64,000 nucleotides of DNA from CAVTND01 sp963735955. GTDB taxonomy: Bacteria > Pseudomonadota > Gammaproteobacteria > Burkholderiales > Burkholderiaceae_F. The notes beneath the pieces were generated by a model that made no database searches, was not told the origin of the DNA, and saw only the letters and a list, made by a program, of their open reading frames with translations. The position numbers were made by a program, and so were the translations under genes. The stretch's first letter is position 1. The number at the start of each line of letters is the position of its first letter. Shown in pieces: positions 54,747 to 63,658 of this stretch. The stretch spans positions 1-64,000 of the forward strand of contig CAVTND010000013.1 of assembly GCA_963735955.1 (NCBI GenBank), written 5' to 3'.

Positions 54747-55972
54747 CTGAGTCATTCAACCTCCCACCGTTGGGACGCGATCGTCATCGGTGCCGGCGCC
54801 GCCGGCATGATGTGTGCCGCGGTCGCCGGCCAGCGCGGCATGCGGGTTCTGCTGATTGAACATGCGGTCAAACTCGGCGAGAAAATCCGCATCTCGGGCG
54901 GCGGGCGCTGCAACTTCACCAACCTCGACGGGGCCCGGTCTGAGCGCTACATCTCGGAAAATCCGGATTTCGCGCGCTCGGCACTGGCGCGCTATGTGCC
55001 CAAGGACTTCGTCTCCTTGGTCCGTCGTTACCGGATTGCCTTTCACGAGAAACATCGCGGCCAGCTGTTCTGTGACGACAGCGCCGAGCAGATCACTGCC
55101 CTGCTGCGCGCGGAATGTGAGGCCGGCCGGGTTGAGTGGCGCCAGCCCTGCGCGGTGCACTCGATCGTGCGCGAGGGCGAGCGATACCTGCTGGCCAGCG
55201 ACGCCGGCGAGTTGCGCGCGAACCGGCATCGTGATTGCCACCGGCGGCCTGTCGATTCCCAAGATCGGTGCCACTGACTTCGGCTATCGGATTGCGCGCC
55301 AGTTCGGACTGCGCGTGGTCGAACCGCGGCCGGCGCTGGTGCCACTGGTGTTCGACGCCGAAGCGTGGAAGCCGTTTGCTGCGCTCGCCGGCATGTCGCG
55401 CGAAGTACGCGTTCGTACGGGAGCAGGGCAGTTCGAAGAGGATCTGCTGTTCACGCACCGCGGCCTGTCGGGCCCGGCGATCCTGCAGATCTCGAGCTAC
55501 TGGAATCCGCGCACGGAAATCGACATCGATCTGGTACCGGAACTTTCACTCGATGCATTGAACGAGCAGCTGATTTCTCTGAAGCGGACCAGCCGTCAAG
55601 GCGTTGCCCACGCACTCGCGTCGCTTCTGCCGCAGCGACTGGCGGCGGAATGGACGGCGTTCAGCGGATTACCCTCTGAACATCGCCTGGCGGAGGTGTC
55701 TGATGCGGCACTGCGCCGGCTGGCGGCGTCGCTGAAACAGTGGCGGCTCGACCCCGACCGGCACCGAGGGCTACAAGAAGGCCGAAGTCACCCGCGGCGG
55801 CGTGGCGACCGACGAGCTGTCGCAGTCGACGTTCGAGGCGAAGCGGGCACCGGGCCTGCATTTCATCGGCGAACTCGTCGATGTGACCGGCTGGCTCGGC
55901 GGCTACAACTTCCAGTGGGCCTGGGCTTCCGGCTTCGCAGCCGGCCAGGCGATGGCGGCGCCGTGTTCCTGA
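54747..55972 (+). CDS. NAD(P)/FAD-dependent oxidoreductase, HI0933/YhiN family (two frameshifts)
   Basis: A flavoprotein of about 408 residues whose reaction is unknown. The FAD motif is VIGAGAAGMMCAAVAG, followed by GEKIRISGGGRCNFTN, the family hallmark, and the C-terminus reads FIGELVDVTGWLGGYNFQWAWASG. The frame breaks near 55215 (before IVIATGGLSIPK) and near 55755 (before GTEGYKKAEVTRGG). No ATG lies upstream in frame; the best candidate start is a CTG at 54747, so the true start may also be hidden by an indel. It converges on the peptidase gene. Confidence 0.88.
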
Positions 55973-55987
55973 TTGCCCTTGGTCCGA

Positions 55988-58114
55988 TCAGCGCGGGCCG
56001 AGCTGACGCCAGAGGAAACTGAAGGTCTGTGCCCACATCCGGGCCGCCTGTTCGTTATTGGCGGCTGCACCGTGACCGCCCTCGATGTTCTCGAAGTACA
56101 GCACATCGTGGCCTTGCTCGAGCATGCGCGCGGTCATCTTGCGCGCGTGACCGGGGTGCACGCGATCGTCCCGGGTTGAGGTCACGAGAAAGATGCGCGG
56201 GTACTTCGCGCCCTTAAGCACGTTCTGATACGGCGAATACTTCGTGATGAAGGCGCGGTCCGCCGGCTGATCCGGATCGCCGTATTCGGCCATCCAGGAA
56301 GCGCCGGCGAGCAGCTTGTGATAGCGCAGCATGTCGATCAGAGGCACCTGCGAAACGACCGCGCCGAACAGTTCAGGTCGCTGCACCATCGTGGCGGTGA
56401 CCAGCAGTCCGCCCTGGCTGCCGCCCATGATGCCAAGATGAGGTGGCGATGTGATGCCGCGTTTGATCAGGTCCTCGGCTACCGCTGCCATGTCGTCCCA
56501 GGTGCGCTGCTTGTTCTCGCGCTGGGCCGCGCGGTGCCACTCGGGGCCGAACTCGCCGCCACCGCGCAGGTTGGCGAGTGCAAGCACGCCACCGGGTTCG
56601 AGCCAACCCGTGCCGAACGATCCTGAGTACCACGGCAGTTCGGAATTCTGGAAACCACCGTAGCCATAGAGCAGAGTCGGATTGCGGCCATCGAGCTTCA
56701 AGCCCTCGCGCATCGCGAGGAAGTACGGGATGCGCGTACCGTCCTTGCTGATGGCTTCGAACTGTCGCGTGACGATACCGGTGCCGTCGAAGAACCGCGG
56801 CAGCGATTTCAGCGCCACTCCTTCTTCCGCGCCGATGCGTCGCTCGAATAGCGTGGTCGGGGTCGTGAAGTCCTGGTGGGTCAGAAAGTAGTCGTCGCTG
56901 TCCCAGTAGGTCGTCAGATTGCCGATCTGCCCCTGCTCCGGCAGCGGCACGTGTCGTCGTTGCCACTCCTTGCCGTCATGGTGCAACACCCAGACGCGCG
57001 GGCGCACGTTGTCGAGTTCGCTGACCAGCACCGCGTTGCGTGTTTCCTCAGTCACTTCAATCGAACTGCGGGCGGTCGGTGTGTACAGCAGATCGAACTT
57101 GCGTTCGCCCTTCATGAATGCATCAAAGCGCGTGGCGAGGAGGGCACCGCCGGGCTGAGTCTGTCCACCGGTGGTCCATGGTTTCCGGGTGCGAATCAGA
57201 AGCCAGTCCTTGAAAGTGGCAATCGAGGCGTCGGCCGGAACCTCGACGCGAACCAGTTTTCCGTCGATCTCGACAAAGCGCTCGGTATTCCAGAACTCGA
57301 TGTAGCGCGTCACCCAGTCGCGCCGCTTGCCTGATTCGCGCTCGGAATAGGCTTCGACTCCGACGTCGCTTTCCTTGCCTTCGAAGACCGTGCGCGCCGA
57401 GGCCAGCGGCGTACCGCGCCGCCACTCCTTGACGATGCGCGGGTAGCCCGAGGTGGTCATCGAGCCGGGGCCGAAATCGCTCGCGACCCAGATCGTGTCC
57501 AGGTCCTTCCAGGCGGTGTCCTGCTTTGCTTCCGCCGGCAGATTGAAGCCGTCACTGACAAAGCGCTTGTCCTGCAAATCAAACTCACGCACGACCGTGG
57601 CGTCGGCGCCGCCGCGCGACAGTGCAAGCAGGCAACGCCGGTAGGGTGTGTCGCCGCGCTCGGGACGCAGGCAGGTGGCGCCTTTCCAGACCCAGTTTTC
57701 CCCGTCGGCCGCGGCCACCGCGTCGAGGTCGATCACCACCTCCCACGCCGGCTGCGCCTTGCGGTACTCGGCGAGCGTGGTCCGCCGCCATAGCCCGCGT
57801 GGATTGGCTGCATCGCGCCAGAAGTTGTAGTAGTGCTCGCCCATCCGCGTGACGTACGGAATCCGCTCCTGCGAATTGAGAATGGCCAGCAGCTTGGCGC
57901 GCAGCGGCTCGTAGCGCGGGTCGGTGCCGAATTCCTTCTCCGCCACGGCATTGCGAGCGCGCACCCAATCAAGCGATTTTTCGCCGCCTACATCCTCAAG
58001 CCAGAGGTACGGATCATCCATCGCTGAAGCAACGGCGGGAGTCTGTGCAAGCGGCGTGTTGGCTGAACTCATGAGGGCAAGCAGGCCAAGTATCGGGACC
58101 GCGATCGTCTTCAT
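55988..58114 (-). CDS. Secreted prolyl oligopeptidase family serine peptidase
   Basis: A 708-residue peptidase with a signal peptide (MKTIAVPILGLLALMSSANTP). An N-terminal beta-propeller domain starts DDPYLWLEDVGGEKSLDWV, and the C-terminal hydrolase domain has the nucleophile GGSQGG (Ser566), TRDDRVHPGHA (Asp649/650) and the final EGGHG (His). Prolyl oligopeptidases cut short proline-containing peptides; a periplasmic location is expected here. It is convergent with the HI0933-type gene. Confidence 0.93.
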   Translation of the reverse strand: MKTIAVPILGLLALMSSANTPLAQTPAVASAMDDPYLWLEDVGGEKSLDWVRARNAVAEKEFGTDPRYEPLRAKLLAILNSQERIPYVTRMGEHYYNFWRDAANPRGLWRRTTLAEYRKAQPAWEVVIDLDAVAAADGENWVWKGATCLRPERGDTPYRRCLLALSRGGADATVVREFDLQDKRFVSDGFNLPAEAKQDTAWKDLDTIWVASDFGPGSMTTSGYPRIVKEWRRGTPLASARTVFEGKESDVGVEAYSERESGKRRDWVTRYIEFWNTERFVEIDGKLVRVEVPADASIATFKDWLLIRTRKPWTTGGQTQPGGALLATRFDAFMKGERKFDLLYTPTARSSIEVTEETRNAVLVSELDNVRPRVWVLHHDGKEWQRRHVPLPEQGQIGNLTTYWDSDDYFLTHQDFTTPTTLFERRIGAEEGVALKSLPRFFDGTGIVTRQFEAISKDGTRIPYFLAMREGLKLDGRNPTLLYGYGGFQNSELPWYSGSFGTGWLEPGGVLALANLRGGGEFGPEWHRAAQRENKQRTWDDMAAVAEDLIKRGITSPPHLGIMGGSQGGLLVTATMVQRPELFGAVVSQVPLIDMLRYHKLLAGASWMAEYGDPDQPADRAFITKYSPYQNVLKGAKYPRIFLVTSTRDDRVHPGHARKMTARMLEQGHDVLYFENIEGGHGAAANNEQAARMWAQTFSFLWRQLGPR

Positions 58115-58285
58115 TTCTCAAAGGGGTCTTGGAGCAGAGCGCGGAGTTTACGGCTCCACGAGCGGGTCGATCCTGATCGCAGTTGCGGCCATCGGGGTCG
58201 GGCCTGGCCAGGCTGCGAGCCCATCCCGCTCCGCCGTTTCCCGGTCATTCATCGAGACCGACCGCCGGCGTCCAAGACGATGTAT

Positions 58286-58310
58286 TGTCCATCCTATATT
58301 CAATTGGACA
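58286..58310. promoter_or_regulatory. Candidate operator of the modABC operon
   Basis: TGTCCA (58286-58291) and TGGACA (58305-58310) form an inverted repeat around 13 AT-rich bases that include TATATT. The right arm runs into the AGGAG ribosome site of modA. A ModE-type repressor gene lies at the other end of the operon, so this is a plausible binding site. It does not match the E. coli ModE consensus closely. Confidence 0.4.
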
Positions 58311-58322
58311 TAGGAGCTTGTG

Positions 58323-59090
58323 ATGCGATCCTGGCTGCAGGCTGTACTGGTTACTGCGGCCTCGTTGCTGTGGCAGTCGCCGACAACGGCCCAGGAGGAT
58401 CTGACCGTTTTCGCTGCGGCCAGCCTGCAGAACGCCTTCCAGGAAGTCGGCCAGCTCTACCAGCAGAAGACGGGCCGCGCAGTGAAGTTCTCGTTCGCCG
58501 CATCGAGCGCGCTGGCGCGGCAGATCGAGCAAGGGGCGCCGGCGGCGATCTTCGCCAGCGCCGACGAGCAATGGATGGACTACCTGCAGCAGCGCAACCT
58601 GATCGTCAACGACACCCGCAAGTCGCTGCTTGGCAACCGGCTGGTCCTGGTGGTCCCGGCGAACAGCTCCGCCAAGGTCGACCTCAAGCCGAACTTCGAT
58701 TTCAGGGGACTGCTCGGCGCCGACGGCCGCTGGGTGACCGGGGATCCGGGCAGCGTGCCGGTCGGGCGCTACGCGCAGGAGGCGTTGACCAAGCTCGGCG
58801 TCTGGGACTTTGCACAGACACGGCTGGTGCGTGCGGAGAACGTGCGGGTGGCGTTGGCCTTTGTCGAACGAGGAGAGGTGGCCGCAGGTGTCGTCTATGA
58901 AACCGACGCTACCATCGCGCCGAAGGTTCGCGTCGCCGGAGTGTTCCCGGCGGACAGCTACGCGCCGGTCAGCTACCCGGTTGCCGTCGTGACCAGGAAC
59001 GACACGCCGGCCGCGCGCGAGTTTCTGCGTCTTCTGGACAGTGCGGAAGCACGTGGGATCTACAGGAATTTCGGTTTCAGTGTTCGCTAG
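58323..59090 (+). CDS. modA: Molybdate ABC transporter substrate-binding protein ModA
   Basis: A 255-residue periplasmic molybdate-binding protein. The signal peptide MRSWLQAVLVTAASLLWQSP is followed by DLTVFAAASLQNAFQEVGQLY, KFSFAASSALARQIEQGAPAAIFASAD and GVVYETDA, all family landmarks. The ATG at 58323 is preferred to the GTG one codon earlier. It is the first gene of modABC, preceded by AGGAG. Confidence 0.95.
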   Translation: MRSWLQAVLVTAASLLWQSPTTAQEDLTVFAAASLQNAFQEVGQLYQQKTGRAVKFSFAASSALARQIEQGAPAAIFASADEQWMDYLQQRNLIVNDTRKSLLGNRLVLVVPANSSAKVDLKPNFDFRGLLGADGRWVTGDPGSVPVGRYAQEALTKLGVWDFAQTRLVRAENVRVALAFVERGEVAAGVVYETDATIAPKVRVAGVFPADSYAPVSYPVAVVTRNDTPAAREFLRLLDSAEARGIYRNFGFSVR

Positions 59091-59144
59091 GGCAATTCAC
59101 GCGGTTGCCCGCGCGCGGCTGTCAGTCGGGTAGCCTTCGCGTCG

Positions 59145-59837
59145 ATGTTGACCGCCCTCGAGATCGAAGCGCTCAAGCTGAGCCTGCAGGTCGCACTGAC
59201 CGCAGTGGCATTCAGCCTGCCGTTCGCAATCCTCGTCGCGTGGCTGCTGGCACGCTTCGAGTTCCCGGGCAAGACTCTGCTCGACACGATCGTGCACTTG
59301 CCGCTCGTTCTGCCGCCGGTGGTGGTCGGCTACTTCCTGCTGGTCGTGCTCGGAACGCAGGGGCCGATCGGCGCCTGGCTACTGGAAACCTTCGGGCTGC
59401 GTCTGATTTTCACGCGCTGGGGAGCGGCGGTCGCAGCCGCCGTCGTGTCGTTCCCGCTGATGGTGCGTGCGATTCGCCTTGCGCTCGAAGCGGTGGATCG
59501 GGGACTCGAGTTCGCCGCGCGCACGCTCGGTGCATCGCGATTCGACGTCTTCTTCACAGTGACCCTGCCGTTGATGCTGCCGGGCATCGTGTCGGGCACC
59601 ATCGTCGCATTCGCCGCTTCGCTGGGGGACTTCGGCGCCACGATAACCTTCGTCGGCAACGTGCAGGGCGAGACGCAGACGCTGTCGCTGGCGATCTACA
59701 GCCTGACCCAGACGCCGGACGGCGACCGGGCCGCGTTGCGCTTGGTCGTCATCTCGTTGACGCTGGCACTCGTCGCGCTGTTTGCATCGGAATGGCTGGC
59801 GCGACGCGTGCGCCGCTTCATGGGGCGGGACCAGTGA
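59145..59837 (+). CDS. modB: Molybdate ABC transporter permease ModB
   Basis: A 230-residue inner-membrane permease with about five to six helices. The opening LTALEIEALKLSLQVALTAV and the coupling (EAA) loop ALEAVDRGLEFAARTLGASR are typical, with SLGDFGATITF downstream. Its TGA overlaps the GTG of modC (GTGA). The gap after modA is 54 bases. Confidence 0.95.
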   Translation: MLTALEIEALKLSLQVALTAVAFSLPFAILVAWLLARFEFPGKTLLDTIVHLPLVLPPVVVGYFLLVVLGTQGPIGAWLLETFGLRLIFTRWGAAVAAAVVSFPLMVRAIRLALEAVDRGLEFAARTLGASRFDVFFTVTLPLMLPGIVSGTIVAFAASLGDFGATITFVGNVQGETQTLSLAIYSLTQTPDGDRAALRLVVISLTLALVALFASEWLARRVRRFMGRDQ

Positions 59838-61033
59838 GGGGCACGCCGACTGAAATCGCGCGCTTGCGGGTCGCTGCGACCAAGCGCCTCGAGCAGTTCG
59901 ACTTTCGCTGCGACCTCGACTTGCCGCTCGCGGGGTTGACGGCGTTGTTCGGACCGAGCGGTGCTGGCAAGTCGACGTTGATCAACCTGATTGCAGGCCA
60001 GCACCGACCCGACGACGGCCGGGTCGCGGTCGGCGAAACCGTCTTCTTCGACGCGGCCAAGCGCATCGAGCTGCCAGTGCACGCGCGCGCACTCGGCATG
60101 GTGTTCCAGGACGCGCGGCTCTTCCCTCACATGACCTCGCGCCAGAATCTGATGTTCGGCTTCAAGCGCGCGGGAACCCGGGCTGCGACACCAATCGCAA
60201 GCTTCGATGCGGTGATCGAATTGCTCGGGCTTGCAGCCCTGCTGGATCGACGCCCGCACACGCTGTCGGGTGGCGAAAGACAGCGGGTCGCGATCGGCCG
60301 TGCGCTTCTGGCGCAGCCGCGCCTGCTATTGATGGACGAGCCGCTCGCATCGCTCGACGCGCAGCGCAAGGCCGAAATCATGCCGTACATCGAACGCCTG
60401 CGCGATGAGTTCAGTGTCCCCGTTCTTTATGTAAGCCATACGCTCGACGAGGTTCTGCGGCTGGCGACATCGCTGGTCCTGCTCGATCGGGGACGAGTTG
60501 TCGCCGCCGGGCCGCTGGCCGAGGTGCTGACGCGGCGAGATGTCAGCGACCGGCTCGGCGGCGCCGAGTTTGGGACGATGGTGTTCGGTGCGGTGCGCGC
60601 GCACGACGATCGTTACTTCATGTCGACACTCGATTGCGGGGGTTTCGAGCTTCACGTGCCACGCGTCGATCTGCCCATCGGCACAGCATTGCGCGCGCGA
60701 ATACCGGCGCGCGACGTTGCGTTGGCGTTGGCACGGCCGAGCGACGTGAGTATCAGCAACCGCCTTGAAGGCGTTATTGAATCGGTTACGCCACTTCAGG
60801 GTGCGTATGCCGAGGTCTCGGTGCGGGTTGCGGCCACTCTGATCGCCGCTCGCATCACACGCGAATCGGCCGACCGTCTTGCCCTGGCGCCGCGCCTGCG
60901 CGTCTGGTGCCTGATCAAGTCGGTGGCGTTGGACGCTGGCGCGCTGGCGATCGCGAAGGGTGGCGCTGCTATGCCCGCTTCCGCGGCCGCGAACGACGAG
61001 CGGCTGCCCGGGCCGGACGACTCGACGCCCTGA
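59834..61033 (+). CDS. modC: Molybdate ABC transporter ATP-binding protein ModC
   Basis: A 399-residue ATPase with a GTG start overlapping the modB stop. Walker A is GPSGAGKST (residues 40-48), the signature is LSGGERQRVAIGRALL, and Walker B is LLLMDEPLASLDA. The C-terminal molybdate-binding TOBE domain includes PLQGAYAEVSVRVA. A Pro/Ala-rich tail of about 20 residues overlaps the 3' end of the convergent modE gene by 65 bases. Confidence 0.95.
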   Translation: MRGTPTEIARLRVAATKRLEQFDFRCDLDLPLAGLTALFGPSGAGKSTLINLIAGQHRPDDGRVAVGETVFFDAAKRIELPVHARALGMVFQDARLFPHMTSRQNLMFGFKRAGTRAATPIASFDAVIELLGLAALLDRRPHTLSGGERQRVAIGRALLAQPRLLLMDEPLASLDAQRKAEIMPYIERLRDEFSVPVLYVSHTLDEVLRLATSLVLLDRGRVVAAGPLAEVLTRRDVSDRLGGAEFGTMVFGAVRAHDDRYFMSTLDCGGFELHVPRVDLPIGTALRARIPARDVALALARPSDVSISNRLEGVIESVTPLQGAYAEVSVRVAATLIAARITRESADRLALAPRLRVWCLIKSVALDAGALAIAKGGAAMPASAAANDERLPGPDDSTP

Positions 61034-61349
61034 GTTCGTTGACCGAGGCGGCCGTCGCGTGTTCGGCCCGGCGTTCGATCGCTCGATACAGAGCAATCAG
61101 GCGCTCACCAAACGCCGTCAGTCGGGTGCTTCCTTCGAGATTGCGGCCCGGAAGTGACACGGCCACCGGCTCGACGAACATGTCGTTCAACACCGCCAGG
61201 AGGTCCCACGCACGCTTGTACGACATCTGCATCGCGCGCGCGGCGGCGGCGAGTGAGCCGGTCTGCCCGATGTGCTCGAGCAACTCAACTTTGCCCGGCC
61301 CCAGGCGGCCCCGCGCAAGCTCAATGCGCAAGGACAGCCGTGCGTTCAT
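60969..61349 (-). CDS. ModE-type winged-helix regulator lacking molybdate-binding domains
   Basis: A 126-residue protein consisting of the ModE N-terminal winged helix: GPGKVELLEHIGQTGSLAAAARAMQMSYKRAWDLLAVLN. The C-terminal TOBE repeats that bind molybdate in full-length ModE are absent; instead there is a basic tail. It converges on modC with a 65-bp overlap. It probably regulates modABC, but must sense molybdate indirectly or act constitutively. Confidence 0.86.
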   Translation of the reverse strand: MNARLSLRIELARGRLGPGKVELLEHIGQTGSLAAAARAMQMSYKRAWDLLAVLNDMFVEPVAVSLPGRNLEGSTRLTAFGERLIALYRAIERRAEHATAASVNELRASSRPARAAARRSRPRKRA

Positions 61350-61389
61350 TCGTGGCTACTGGATCAGCCGGCTGGTCATGACAGTTGGC

Positions 61390-61902
61390 TCATTGGATCA
61401 AGTAACCAATGGGTCGCCATGCACCGCCGTCGAGCACCAGAGTCACCGCCTCGACCACCTTGTCCTGTTTTTCGAACGTGGTGACAAAGCCGACCGTTAC
61501 GTACTCGCCGTTCGGCGCGCCCTGCAAGCTGGTCCGATAGGCAGCACCTTCGAGATGACGACTTTTCATCGCACCGAAGGGCGCGCGGTTCTTGGGCAGT
61601 CCTTCGACCCACTGTGCGCGCGTGACCCGGCTCTGGAACAGTGGCCCACATTCGTCCCAGGCCTTGCCGTTCTCGCCGGCGTCGATCAACTGCAGCCAGC
61701 GCTGGGCGACCTCGGCCGCTGCCTTCTCCTTCGCCTCGCGAGCCGGGTCGGCTGGAGTGGGAGCGGCGGCTGGGGTAGCTGGGGCAGGAGACGTCGTGGA
61801 AATGTTGGGCGCAGGCGAATCCTTGAGTTTCAATTGTGCAATGGAGGTTTGCGCGGCGAGGCCGAGCGAAATGGCTAGAGCACAGGCAAGAGGCAGATTC
61901 AT
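61390..61902 (-). CDS. Secreted DUF4019 domain protein
   Basis: A 170-residue protein with a signal peptide (MNLPLACALAISLGLAAQTSIA), a Pro/Ala-rich linker (residues about 30-55) and a DUF4019 domain: VAQRWLQLIDAGENGKAWDECGPLFQSRVTRAQWVEGL, then YRTSLQGAPNGEYVTVGF. The function is unknown. It lies 43 bases after the scpA stop on the same strand. Confidence 0.87.
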   Translation of the reverse strand: MNLPLACALAISLGLAAQTSIAQLKLKDSPAPNISTTSPAPATPAAAPTPADPAREAKEKAAAEVAQRWLQLIDAGENGKAWDECGPLFQSRVTRAQWVEGLPKNRAPFGAMKSRHLEGAAYRTSLQGAPNGEYVTVGFVTTFEKQDKVVEAVTLVLDGGAWRPIGYLIQ

Positions 61903-61945
61903 CTACTGGAAATCCTTTGAGTCGGAAACCGGGGAGTGGCAGTGC

Positions 61946-62758
61946 TTACGAGGGGGCGTAGGCCAGACGCACATAGACCGGCGCATAAGGCGCCGCCTGG
62001 GTGATATCGACCAGCGATTCACGCGCAAGTTCAAGCAGGGCGAGAAAATGGACGATCGCCACCGCCAGACCCCGCATGGGATCGAACAACTCGCCAAACT
62101 CGATGAAGCTCGCTGACTGCAGCCGCTTGAGGATCAGGCTCATGTGCTCGCGCACCGACAGTTCCTCGCGCTGGATATGGTGATGCGCATTCAAGCGAGC
62201 GCGCTTCAGAATCTCGCTCCAGGCCTGTGTGAGGTCAACGACGTTCACCTCGGGCAGGCGAGCCTCGAGGGTCTGCTCGATCGTGACCATGGCACGCAAA
62301 AAGTCGCGCCCCAGGCGCGGCGTCTCGTCGAGATGCAGTGCCGCAAGCTTGATCCGTTCGTACTCGAGCAGGCGCCGAACCAGTTCCGCGCGCGGATCTT
62401 CGACCTCTTCGCCGGTGTCGGCCTTGCGCACCGGCAGCAGCATGCGTGACTTGATCTCGATCAGCAGCGCTGCCATCAGCAGGTACTCACCGGCGAGCTC
62501 AAGGTTGCGCTCGCGGATCTGATCGATGTAGCTCAGATATTGCAGCGTCAGCGGCGCCATCGGAATATCGAGCACGTTGAAATGCTGCTTGCGGATCAGG
62601 TACAGGAGCAGATCCAACGGGCCCTCGAACGCCTCGAGGAAGATTTCCAGCGCATCTGGCGGGATGTAAAGATCGTCCGGCAACTTGAACAGGGGCTCGC
62701 CGTACAAACGGGCGAAAGCGACGCCATCGATGATCGCGGGCGTCACGGCTGCCACCAT
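61946..62758 (-). CDS. scpA: Segregation and condensation protein A
   Basis: A 270-residue kleisin that bridges SMC heads with ScpB in chromosome condensation. The start region IIDGVAFARLYGEPLFKLPDDLYIPPDALEIFLEAFEGPLDLLLYLIRKQ is typical of the betaproteobacterial form. The ATG at 62758 (MVAAVTPAI) is preferred to a GTG at 62821. It follows the DUF3460 gene, a conserved betaproteobacterial pairing. Confidence 0.94.
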   Translation of the reverse strand: MVAAVTPAIIDGVAFARLYGEPLFKLPDDLYIPPDALEIFLEAFEGPLDLLLYLIRKQHFNVLDIPMAPLTLQYLSYIDQIRERNLELAGEYLLMAALLIEIKSRMLLPVRKADTGEEVEDPRAELVRRLLEYERIKLAALHLDETPRLGRDFLRAMVTIEQTLEARLPEVNVVDLTQAWSEILKRARLNAHHHIQREELSVREHMSLILKRLQSASFIEFGELFDPMRGLAVAIVHFLALLELARESLVDITQAAPYAPVYVRLAYAPS

Positions 62759-62830
62759 GGCGAGATCGTCAGCGCGGCGGCCGTAATCGGCACTGTCGGC
62801 GGGCTGCTGGCCGGACTCCACTACCAGGCC

Positions 62831-63022
62831 CTAGTTCGCCGGCTGGTAGACGTAGGCGGGCTGCGGAACGTCGGACTGCTCAAACCGGTGGTACAGATCG
62901 CGGTCCAGGTTCTTGTCCCAGAACATGGCCCGACCTTCCCGCTGCCCGGTCGCGATCTGCGGGTTGCGTTCCTTGAGTTCACGCAGGAAGCGGGTGATCT
63001 CTGATTCGTAGCTTTTTGCCAT
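62831..63022 (-). CDS. DUF3460 family protein
   Basis: A 63-residue protein beginning MAKSYESEITRFLRELKERNPQI, with REGRAMFWDKNLDRDLYHRF in the middle: the DUF3460 family, known mainly from Betaproteobacteria and placed beside scpA. The function is unknown. The ATG at 63022 is used; an upstream alternative at 63040 adds six residues. Confidence 0.92.
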   Translation of the reverse strand: MAKSYESEITRFLRELKERNPQIATGQREGRAMFWDKNLDRDLYHRFEQSDVPQPAYVYQPAN

Positions 63023-63082
63023 GATGGACGGCGTGCTCAATCTTGTAATCTAGGCAGATCGGAGTTTACGCGAGGGTTCGCA

Positions 63083-63601
63083 ATGGCATTTCGGTGCTCC
63101 CGCCCGGCAATTGCCGCCTTGGCAGCGGCCTGGATCGCGGCTGTGCTGGCTGGCTGCAATCCAAGCGGTCTCGAGGACCCACGCCTCTCCCGGCTCAAGG
63201 TCGGCGAATCAACCGAACAGGACGTGCGCAAGCTGTTCGGCAATCCCGAGGCGGTGCGCGACACACCGGGCGGCAAGGGACTGGTATATCCGCTCGGCCC
63301 CGAGGGGCCTTACACCCTGATGCTGAAGATCGACGCCAACGGCAAGTACCAGGATCGCGAAAATCTTCTGACCAGGACGAACTTCGATCGCATCTACCCC
63401 GGCATGAAGCAGGCGCAGGTGCTGGCCATGCTTGGCCGCCCTGGTAGCACGCAGTCCTACCGACTCAAACAGCAGGTAGATTGGGACTGGAAGTTCGTCG
63501 AGCGCGGCTCGGTGCATACCTTCGTAGTCACGTTTGACAAGTCTGGTGCGGTGGTTTCGACGGCAACCGAAGTGGGTACGCGGCGTTCGGGTGAAAACTG
63601 A
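63083..63601 (+). CDS. BamE/SmpA-like outer-membrane lipoprotein
   Basis: A 172-residue lipoprotein: signal MAFRCSRPAIAALAAAWIAAVLAGC (Cys25), then two copies of the SmpA/OmlA-type motif, LKVGESTEQDVRKLFGNPEAV and IYPGMKQAQVLAMLGRPGSTQSYR. BamE supports the outer-membrane protein assembly machine; this tandem protein may be a paralogue. It is divergent from the DUF3460-scpA pair. Confidence 0.86.
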   Translation: MAFRCSRPAIAALAAAWIAAVLAGCNPSGLEDPRLSRLKVGESTEQDVRKLFGNPEAVRDTPGGKGLVYPLGPEGPYTLMLKIDANGKYQDRENLLTRTNFDRIYPGMKQAQVLAMLGRPGSTQSYRLKQQVDWDWKFVERGSVHTFVVTFDKSGAVVSTATEVGTRRSGEN

Positions 63602-63658
63602 GGCGCGTCGTTCTGCGTACAGCCCAGACTCGCGTGTTCGGGATATCCGCGCAGAGTT

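Noticed and set aside
59105..59833. Plus-strand open frame upstream of and continuous with modC
   Set aside because: Its first part overlaps modB in another frame and is Arg/Ala-rich; modC proper starts at the GTG overlapping the modB stop.
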